Assembly (NCBI GenBank): GCA_009782165.1
Contig: WQUH01000093.1
Location: 1-6,014, forward strand
DNA from: Pseudomonadota bacterium
GTDB taxonomy: Bacteria > Desulfobacterota > Desulfobulbia > Desulfobulbales > Desulfobulbaceae
Direction: 5' to 3'
Length of the DNA stretch: 6,014 nt
Within the stretch, counting starts at the first letter, position 1. Each line of letters begins with the position of its first letter. Under the pieces are notes generated by a model. That model worked only from the letters and a program-made list of their open reading frames with translations, searched no databases and was not told the DNA's origin. Made by a program: the position numbers and the translations under genes. Positions 1 through 4,505 of the stretch are shown piece after piece.

Positions 1-14
1 GCATCTTCGCTCAT
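1..14 (-). CDS. possible start of a further gene, cut by the window edge
   Basis: On the minus strand an ATG lies at 14-12, preceded by GGAG at 24-21 with a 6-nt spacer, which is a plausible ribosome binding site. Only four full codons (Met-Ser-Glu-Asp) are visible, so no product can be named. It would lie downstream of rpmB in the same direction, but the terminator at 89-108 suggests it would need its own promoter. It may equally be a chance ATG. Confidence 0.25.
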
Positions 15-88
15 CGAACACTCCATCCACCGGTCGGCAAAAAACACGCGCGGAAACAGGCAAACAAGAAACCGCGCCCGGCATTAAC

Positions 89-108
89 AAAAAAAAGCCG
101 CGCGCGGC
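89..108 (-). terminator. intrinsic terminator of rpmB
   Basis: Read on the minus strand, the self-complementary GCCGCGCGCGGC (108-97) is followed directly by eight T residues (96-89). It begins 12 nt past the rpmB stop codon. The hairpin is short, about four G/C pairs around a CGCG loop, but all G/C, and the T tract is uninterrupted, which is the classical Rho-independent layout. Confidence 0.75.
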
Positions 109-120
109 GCAAACAGACAA

Positions 121-315
121 TCAGACGGGCTTGACGACAGCGCCGGAACGGATACAGCGGGTGCAGACGTTGGCATGCATCGTGCCGCCGTTGCCGGTTT
201 GCAGGCGGACCCTTTGCAGGTTGGGCAGCCAGCGGCGACGGGTTCTGTTGTTGGCGTGGCTGACGTTGTTTCCCGTCAATGGGCCTTTGCCGCAGATTTC
301 ACATGTACGGGCCAT
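121..315 (-). CDS. rpmB: 50S ribosomal protein L28 (bL28), zinc-ribbon form
   Basis: This 64-residue protein is a structural component of the large ribosomal subunit. The N-terminus [12 protein letters not shown], the segment [15 protein letters not shown] and the C-terminal CTRC are hallmarks of bL28. Two CxxC pairs (Cys5/Cys8 and Cys51/Cys54) show the zinc-binding 'C+' version; many bacteria also carry a cysteine-free paralogue used under zinc limitation, which is not seen here. The length is normal for the shorter bL28 type. The start is fixed by AGAGGAG (330-324), 8 nt upstream of the ATG. The gene appears monocistronic, with its own promoter (357-384) and terminator (89-108). Identification is secure from the motifs. 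Confidence 0.96.
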   Translation of the reverse strand: MARTCEICGKGPLTGNNVSHANNRTRRRWLPNLQRVRLQTGNGGTMHANVCTRCIRSGAVVKPV

Positions 316-356
316 GGTTGTTTCTCCTCTGGTAAATCGTTTGACAATAACCGCGA

Positions 357-384
357 ATAATAGCCCGACACCCTAAAAAAGCAA
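357..384 (-). promoter_or_regulatory. probable sigma-70 promoter of rpmB
   Basis: On the minus strand TTGCTT (384-379) and TATTAT (362-357) are separated by 16 nt. They resemble the -35 and -10 hexamers, with transcription expected to begin near position 350. That leaves a leader of about 35 nt carrying the strong ribosome binding site at 330-324. The -10 box is one base off consensus and the -35 two bases off. A TTGACA at 341-346 on the plus strand has no -10 at the proper distance and is not counted. Confidence 0.55.
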
Positions 385-566
385 GCCCTTTTCCTATCCA
401 TTGCATATAATCCGCCGCGCATGGCGGTTGTTCTTCCGTTTTCATTGCCCAACTCAATGCGTACCGTCATCGCGGCAGCTTCGCCCCGTGGCGATCCAGC
501 GCCGGTTAGTCAAGCCAACCTACACCACTATACGTCGTCGCCGAAGCAGCAAGCTCTCCACATGGC
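385..566. other. intergenic stretch, no gene seen
   Basis: This lies between the rpmB promoter and the repeat cluster. A plus-strand TATAAT occurs at 406-411 without a convincing -35. The only frame after it, ATG 421 to TAG 570 (49 codons), has no ribosome binding site and no recognisable sequence, so I do not call it. No tRNA-like or riboswitch-like fold was recognised. Confidence 0.5.
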
Positions 567-652
567 ATAGGTTGGGGTGAGCGGAACGCGAACCCCAACG
601 GTGAGAGGCAACGCTTTTGTTGGGGTTCGCCTGCGGCTCACCACCAACCTAT
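567..652. repeat. large imperfect inverted repeat (dispersed palindromic element)
   Basis: The arm at 567-599 (beginning ATAGGTTGG, ending GCGAACCCCAAC) is nearly the reverse complement of the arm at 619-652 (beginning GTTGGGGTTCGC, ending CCAACCTAT). The arms are about 33-34 nt, with a few mismatches and one bulged base. They enclose a 19-nt loop (600-618). The arm sequence resembles intergenic palindromic repeats found in many proteobacterial genomes, which produce spurious VGVR..LTPTY-like peptides when translated. It encodes no transposase. As RNA it could form a long hairpin. Confidence 0.75.
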
Positions 653-655
653 GAA

Positions 656-683
656 CTGGATTCCCGCTTTCGCGGGAATGACG
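656..683. repeat. short palindromic repeat of the ATTCCCGC...GCGGGAAT (dRS3-like) type
   Basis: ATTCCCGC (660-667) and GCGGGAAT (672-679) form a perfect 8-bp stem around the loop TTTC, flanked by CTGG and GACG. This element is recognisable from the spurious peptides RHSRESGNP and IPAKAGIQ that it creates in many genomes, and it resembles the neisserial dRS3 repeat. It lies 3 nt after the large inverted repeat and 7 nt before the next palindrome. Confidence 0.85.
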
Positions 684-690
684 AAGAAGC

Positions 691-726
691 CTGGATTGCT
701 TCGGCACTTCGTGCCTCGCAATGACG
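691..726. repeat. third palindromic repeat (ATTGC...GGCAC/GTGCC...GCAAT)
   Basis: The outer stem ATTGC (695-699) pairs with GCAAT (718-722). The inner stem GGCAC (703-707) pairs with GTGCC (711-715) around the loop TTC, with a small internal bulge of TTC opposite TC. The outer edges CTGGATT (691-697) and AATGACG (720-726) are identical to those of the preceding repeat, although the stem interior differs. It is a known type of dispersed intergenic repeat that yields spurious peptides such as RHEVPKQS. Confidence 0.8.
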
Positions 727-851
727 GCGTTTGGGGCGGCAGTTCCCCATCGGGAGCGGCGAAAGGCCGGCGGCAACCACCGATAATCGGCAGAAACGAA
801 CAGGAAGTTGTATCAGGAAATTTTCTTCGTTCCATGGTTCCCGGCTTCTGT
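727..851. other. spacer between repeats and the cyclase promoter
   Basis: About 125 nt with no ribosome binding site followed by a credible frame, no further clear palindrome and no RNA gene that I can recognise. Open frames crossing it are extensions of translated repeat sequence. Confidence 0.45.
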
Positions 852-857
852 TATAAT
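852..857 (+). promoter_or_regulatory. -10 element (TATAAT), probable promoter of the diadenylate cyclase gene
   Basis: A consensus TATAAT lies 128 nt upstream of the cyclase start codon. The -35 region is poor: at spacing 16-17 only TTCCAT or GTTCCA (829-835) is present, so the promoter may be weak or activator-dependent. Transcription would begin near 864. An inverted repeat TTCGA-N4-TCGAA (860-873) lies over the expected start point and could be an operator, but this is inference from position only. Confidence 0.45.
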
Positions 858-863
858 CGTTCG

Positions 864-985
864 ATCAGTCGAAACCCGCCCGCAAGCCGCCAGCACGCCG
901 CCCCGCCTCGACCGCGGGCATACGCGCCGGCAGCCGGGCCGAAAACCGGCGCCGTACCGCCCTTCGCGCCACAAGGAACCACCGC
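864..985 (+). other. GC-rich leader of the diadenylate cyclase mRNA
   Basis: If transcription starts near 864, this is an untranslated leader of about 120 nt. It contains a 7-bp perfect stem GCGCCGG (924-930)/CCGGCGC (946-952) with a 15-nt loop. The ribosome binding site AAGGA (973-977) follows 20 nt later. There is no T-run after the stem, so it is not an intrinsic terminator. I do not recognise a known riboswitch class in it. Confidence 0.35.
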
Positions 986-2416
986 ATGCGACATCTTGCC
1001 AGCCTGATGTATGAACTGTTCTCGTGGCGGATGGCCCTTGACATTCTTCTGATCGCCGCCGCCCTGTTCTTCCTGTACCGCACCCTGCACCGCCTGGGCA
1101 CCTGGAAAATCATGGTCGGCATCCTGCTGGCCCTGCTGGTCTTTGTTCTGGCCAGCGCCCTCCAGCTCAAGGGCATCGAGTGGATCTACCACAACGTCAG
1201 CAATGTGGCCGTGCTGGGCCTGATCATCATCTTTCAGCCGGAACTGCGCAAGATTTTGGAGAAGGCGGTTTCGGTCTCCCCGCACCGGCACAGGGACCAG
1301 GACACCGAGCTGTACACCCTCATCGGCGCGGCGCTCGTCAACCTGGCCCAGGAACAGTGCGGCGCCATCATCGTCTTTCCCGGCAAGGAGCCGCTCAACA
1401 GCAAGATCTCGGGCGGCTACCGGCTGAACGCCGTCCCCAGCCTGCCGCTGATCCTCAGCATCTTCGATTCCAACTCGCCGGGCCACGACGGCGCGGTGAT
1501 CATCGACGGCGGCAAGCTGACCCGCTTCGGCGTCCGGCTCCCCATGTCGCAATCGGCCAGGCTGGGCGAGGAATACGGCACCCGGCACCACGCCGCCATG
1601 GGACTGGCCGAACAGACCGATGCCCTGGCCCTGGTCGTTTCCGAGGAACGGGGCCGGGTGTCCATCTTCGTCAACGGCGAGATGCGGCCGGTGCGCACCG
1701 CCGAGGAAATCACCCGGATCATTGCCGCCCACCAGCAGGAACTGGGCCTCTTCAACCGCGACAACGGCCTGAAAATCCGCAAACGGACCATCTTTCAGGT
1801 TGCCGTCAGCCTGGTCGTCGCCATCATCTTCTGGTCCACCCTCATCATCGCCCAGCGGGAGGTGGTCGAGCGCGTTCTGCCGGTGGCCATCGATTACACC
1901 TCCCCGGCCGATGAACTGGCGCTGGTCGGGGAAAAGCCCAACGAGGTCAAACTGTACCTTTCCGGCCCCAAATCGGAGATCGACAACCTGACCAACAATC
2001 CCCCCAACGTCAAGATCGACCTGTCCAAAATGGCCAAGGGCAGCCAGACCATCATCATCACCAGCGAAAACCTGCGCCTGCCCAAGGGCGTCACCCTGCT
2101 CGACACCTCGCCCCAGCAACTCAAGCTCACCCTGGCCGCCGTGGTCCAGAAAAATGTGCCGATCACCCCGCAGATCATCGGCAAACTGCCCGGCAACCTG
2201 AAGATCAAGAAAATCACCGTGACCCCGCCAACGGTTCTGGTCACGATTCCGTCGACCAAGGAAGAGAACGTCAGCGAAGAGGTGCTGACCACGCCGATCT
2301 ACCTGGAATCGATCTCCACCGACAGCAAACTGTTCTGCAAGGTGACCGCCCGCCCCTCGATCCAGCCGGTCGCCAAACGCTGGCCGGACGCGGAAGTCTT
2401 CATCGAACTGAAGTGA
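986..2416 (+). CDS. cdaA: membrane diadenylate cyclase (CdaA-type) fused to YbbR-like domains
   Basis: The 476-residue protein is predicted to make cyclic di-AMP from two ATP. Residues about 16-34, 42-60 and 73-83 are hydrophobic, matching the three N-terminal membrane segments of CdaA. The DAC (DisA_N) domain spans roughly 95-250, with the catalytic DGA motif at Asp168-Ala170 and the nucleotide-binding motif GTRHHAA at 198-204; most family members have RHR where this has RHH. A fourth membrane segment (269-289) leads to about 185 residues that look like two YbbR-type beta-rich repeats, expected outside the membrane. In Firmicutes the YbbR part is the separate regulator CdaR, encoded next to cdaA; here the two are one chain. 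The start is supported by AAGGA (973-977), 8 nt before the ATG; an in-frame ATG at 1007 is an alternative without a better site. No glmM is adjacent within the window. Confidence 0.92.
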   Translation: MRHLASLMYELFSWRMALDILLIAAALFFLYRTLHRLGTWKIMVGILLALLVFVLASALQLKGIEWIYHNVSNVAVLGLIIIFQPELRKILEKAVSVSPHRHRDQDTELYTLIGAALVNLAQEQCGAIIVFPGKEPLNSKISGGYRLNAVPSLPLILSIFDSNSPGHDGAVIIDGGKLTRFGVRLPMSQSARLGEEYGTRHHAAMGLAEQTDALALVVSEERGRVSIFVNGEMRPVRTAEEITRIIAAHQQELGLFNRDNGLKIRKRTIFQVAVSLVVAIIFWSTLIIAQREVVERVLPVAIDYTSPADELALVGEKPNEVKLYLSGPKSEIDNLTNNPPNVKIDLSKMAKGSQTIIITSENLRLPKGVTLLDTSPQQLKLTLAAVVQKNVPITPQIIGKLPGNLKIKKITVTPPTVLVTIPSTKEENVSEEVLTTPIYLESISTDSKLFCKVTARPSIQPVAKRWPDAEVFIELK

Positions 2417-2432
2417 CCGGTTGGTTGGCGTT

Positions 2433-2472
2433 CCTGGCAATGATGGATTGGCCTCGCCGCCAGGTGGTTTTT
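2433..2472 (+). terminator. weak candidate terminator after the cyclase gene
   Basis: CCTGGC (2433-2438) can pair with GCCAGG (2459-2464) across a 20-nt loop, followed by TGG and five T residues (2468-2472). It lies 16 nt past the stop codon. The stem is only 6 bp and the loop is long, so efficiency is doubtful. If it works, it separates the cyclase from the ATPase/TOPRIM cassette. Confidence 0.35.
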
Positions 2473-2634
2473 CGTCACTCTCTCTTTTTTTCTCCTCACA
2501 GCAAGACGCGCTGCGCAGTAAAGTCGCAGGATGAATGCAACCGAAGGTGGGCGAAGAATTGTTTGTGACGCAATGATCTTTGCAGTAAGTATGAGCAGAA
2601 TGTCGTCAAGATAGCGCCATGCGAGGTCGTGATT
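2473..2634 (+). other. upstream region of the ATPase/TOPRIM cassette
   Basis: This 162-nt stretch contains a pyrimidine tract (about 2477-2498). The best promoter guess is TTGTGA followed 17 nt later by TAAGTA, near 2564-2592, which is weak. A 42-codon frame (2440-2568) lacks a ribosome binding site and is not called. The sequence turns clearly more AT-rich towards the ATPase gene. Confidence 0.3.
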
Positions 2635-3783
2635 ATGATCATAACCAATATCGAACTGAAAAATTGGAAAAATTTTGTCGGTGTCAACGTAGCATGCGGG
2701 AAACGCATGTTTCTGATTGGCCCAAACGCTTCTGGAAAGTCTAATTTTCTTGATGCATTGCGCTTCCTGCGCGACATAGCTCAAGATGGCATTGAAAAAG
2801 CTGTCCTGGCACGGGGTGGAATAAGCGCTGTCAGATCTCTGAGCGCACGGAGTCAACCCGACATCACTGTGGCGGTCACCTTGGATGATGTATGGAAATA
2901 CTCCCTCACCTTTGGTACGGAAAAATCCGACCCGCTGGCGCCCCTGGTGCGGAGGGAAGCGGTCTACAAGAGAAGCGGATTCGGTGTAACGACTTGGAAA
3001 CCTGTTTTAGAACGGCCAACGGAAGAGGATCGCACCGATACCTTGCGCCTGACGCAGACAGCCTTGCAACAGATTAATGCCAACGCGGAATTCAGAGAGG
3101 TCGCCGAATTTTTCTCCAGCATTCAGTACAGGCACATCCTGCCCCAGTTGGTGCGTGAACCCAAGGCCTTTTCGCCAAGCCCCATCAGCAACGATCCATA
3201 CGGGCGCGATCTCGTTCAGGCCATATGGAATGCCTCAAAACGCACGCGAGATTCACGTTTGGGCAAAATCAATGAGGCATTGAAAGTCGCCGTGCCGCAA
3301 CTGGAGAATCTGACTGTCAAGCAGGATAGAAACGGCATACCGCATTTCGAAGTCAACTATGCGCATTGGCGGAAACGCGGAGCTTACCAGAGTGAATCGT
3401 CATTCTCTGACGGTACCTTGCGCCTGCTTGCGCTGTTGTGGTCTATTTTGGACACCGGTGGCCCTCTGCTGCTGGAAGAACCGGAATTATCGCTGCATGA
3501 GGAAATCGTTGCTCAGTTGCCCTCAATTTTTTCCCGCATGGACAGAGACAAGAAAAAGAGTATCCGACAAATTTTTGTCACCACGCACTCGTACGCGATG
3601 TTATGCGTTCCCGGTATCGGCGCCAACGAAGTCATCCGTTTTGCACCGGACAAGGAGGGTACAAAAGTACTGCTGCCCAATCCGCAAGAGACAGCGGCGA
3701 TACAAAGAGGAGAATTGACTGTCGCGGATCTGCTGCTGCCGAAAACAGGGCCGAAGAATGTCGAGCAGTTGAGGCTGTTCTGA
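2635..3783 (+). CDS. AAA/ABC-type ATPase (OLD/RecF-like, AAA_21 type), first gene of a putative defence pair
   Basis: The 382-residue cytoplasmic protein is predicted to bind and hydrolyse ATP as a dimer, like SMC/RecF-family ATPases. The N-terminus (ITNIELKNWKNF) is the usual first strand of this group. Walker A is GPNASGKS (29-36), the ABC-signature-like segment is SFSDGTLR (256-263), Walker B is LLLEEPE (278-284) with Glu282 as likely catalytic base, and the switch histidine is His318 in VTTHS. The insert between Walker A and the signature (about 50-250) lacks a clear long coiled coil. I chose ATG 2635 because GAGGT (2623-2627) lies 7 nt upstream; the GTG at 2629 would be only 1 nt from that site. 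The stop is 1 nt before the next gene, so the two are probably translationally coupled. The gene is more AT-rich than its flanks, especially at the 5' end. The C-terminus has no TOPRIM or nuclease domain of its own, unlike single-chain OLD proteins. The specific role, defence sensor/ATPase, is inferred from the pairing. Confidence 0.88.
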   Translation: MIITNIELKNWKNFVGVNVACGKRMFLIGPNASGKSNFLDALRFLRDIAQDGIEKAVLARGGISAVRSLSARSQPDITVAVTLDDVWKYSLTFGTEKSDPLAPLVRREAVYKRSGFGVTTWKPVLERPTEEDRTDTLRLTQTALQQINANAEFREVAEFFSSIQYRHILPQLVREPKAFSPSPISNDPYGRDLVQAIWNASKRTRDSRLGKINEALKVAVPQLENLTVKQDRNGIPHFEVNYAHWRKRGAYQSESSFSDGTLRLLALLWSILDTGGPLLLEEPELSLHEEIVAQLPSIFSRMDRDKKKSIRQIFVTTHSYAMLCVPGIGANEVIRFAPDKEGTKVLLPNPQETAAIQRGELTVADLLLPKTGPKNVEQLRLF

Positions 3784-3784
3784 C

Positions 3785-4381
3785 ATGGTGATCGATCTGC
3801 TGCTGGAAGGCTGGCTGGAAGAACCGGTGGCCGACAAGTTGCTGGCCTTTTGCGGGCACGCCAAAGGAGAGGTGTTCGGCAAACGGGGGGTTCGGTATAT
3901 CCGCGACAAAGCCAAAGGGTTCTATTCCGTGGCGGCGCCCGACGCCCCCATGCTGGTGCTGACGGACTTTATGGATACTCGCGCCGCCTGTCCTCCGGCA
4001 GCGCTGCAAAGCTACCTGCTTCACGCCTGTCCGTTGCCAGTGCCCTATTTTCTTTGCCGTTTCGCGGTCAATGCATTGGAAAGCTGGCTGCTCGCAGACA
4101 GGCAATCCATGTCTGATTTTTTGCGGGTGCCGTTGACCAAAATTCCGCTCAATCCGGATGACGAGCCGAATCCAAAAAACACGCTGATAATGTTAGCCAG
4201 CCGTTCAAGAAAAACGTCCATACGCGATGGCATAGCGCCCGCCCCTGAACATCAGGGGCAGACATCTCCCAACTATCTGCATACCATGGGTGCATTTGTC
4301 GCCGTCCACTGGAATGTCGAGGGCGCAATGCGCCATTCTCCCAGCCTGCAGCGCTGCGTGCAACGCCTGCAACAGCTTTAG
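3785..4381 (+). CDS. DUF4276-like protein with TOPRIM-type acidic pattern, partner of the ATPase
   Basis: This 198-residue protein starts 1 nt after the ATPase stop; GAGG (3771-3774) lies 10 nt upstream of the ATG. The N-terminus (IDLLLEGWLEEPVADKLL) has the strand-Glu8-Gly-x-x-Glu12 pattern of TOPRIM-like folds. LVLTDFMD (57-64) supplies the acidic pair Asp61/Asp64. RFAVNALESWLLAD (92-105) matches the DUF4276-style 'AVxExExWLLAD' signature, with Glu99 and Asp105. The C-terminal half contains NPKNTLIMLASRSR and SPSLQRC, conserved-looking stretches I associate with proteins encoded beside such ATPases. TOPRIM domains in OLD, RloB and AriB-type proteins bind metal and act as nucleases, so an effector nuclease role is plausible. 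However, the second acidic position is spaced DxxD rather than the usual DxD, and activity is unproven. There are no membrane segments or signal peptide. Family assignment is from memory of motifs. Confidence 0.75.
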   Translation: MVIDLLLEGWLEEPVADKLLAFCGHAKGEVFGKRGVRYIRDKAKGFYSVAAPDAPMLVLTDFMDTRAACPPAALQSYLLHACPLPVPYFLCRFAVNALESWLLADRQSMSDFLRVPLTKIPLNPDDEPNPKNTLIMLASRSRKTSIRDGIAPAPEHQGQTSPNYLHTMGAFVAVHWNVEGAMRHSPSLQRCVQRLQQL

Positions 4382-4505
4382 CCCGGATTATTCACGAAGC
4401 TCCGCGAACCGAGCGGGCACGTATCCGATCGGCTCGATCAGCAACAGCCGCCCCATGAATGGATGGTTGTGTCTCTGGCAGAGGCGACTGACGGCTTCAG
4501 CGGCA
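4382..4505. other. short convergent intergenic region
   Basis: The stop codons of the TOPRIM-like gene and the HerA-like gene face each other across 124 nt. No hairpin followed by a T-run is visible on either strand. An imperfect 18-bp palindrome (4391-4408, two mismatches) and a small stem GATCG/CGATC (4427-4439) are present. The opening CCCGGATTATTCACGAA looks like the edge of a dispersed repeat or mobile-element remnant, but I cannot identify it. Confidence 0.35.

Noticed and set aside
341..346. TTGACA on the plus strand upstream of rpmB
   Set aside because: There is no -10 element at 16-18 nt and no gene downstream on that strand; it lies inside the rpmB leader.
421..570. 49-codon plus-strand frame beginning 10 nt after a TATAAT
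   Set aside because: There is no ribosome binding site or -35 box, the composition is unremarkable, and it runs into the repeat cluster.
528..1007. Open frames on both strands across the repeat cluster
   Set aside because: Their peptides (RHSRESGNP, IPAKAGIQ, RHEVPKQS) are the standard spurious translations of dispersed palindromic repeats.
851..2440. 529-codon open frame on the minus strand opposite the cyclase
   Set aside because: It is the antisense shadow of the cyclase gene, produced by GC-rich third codon positions. Its translation is dominated by Asp, Gly, Gln and Arg with no recognisable domain, while the plus strand encodes a clear DAC-YbbR protein with a good ribosome binding site.
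2440..2568. 42-codon plus-strand frame between the cyclase and ATPase genes
   Set aside because: It has no ribosome binding site, overlaps the candidate terminator and has no recognisable features.
2299..2856. 185-codon minus-strand frame across the gap upstream of the ATPase
   Set aside because: It overlaps the 3' end of the cyclase and the 5' end of the ATPase in antisense, both strongly supported, and shows no domain.
986..4381. Idea that c-di-AMP from the cyclase signals to the ATPase/TOPRIM pair (CBASS-like link)
   Set aside because: The cyclase is a housekeeping CdaA-type membrane enzyme, not a CD-NTase. The partner genes show no cyclic-nucleotide sensor domain, and spacing plus a possible terminator and compositional shift argue for independent units.
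4382..4505. Minus-strand frame continuing past the yjgR stop (reads ...LLLIEPIGYVPARF...)
   Set aside because: It is in a different frame from yjgR, whose own frame meets another stop three codons later. It has no start site, and yjgR already has the normal family length. About 40 open codons are expected by chance at this GC content.
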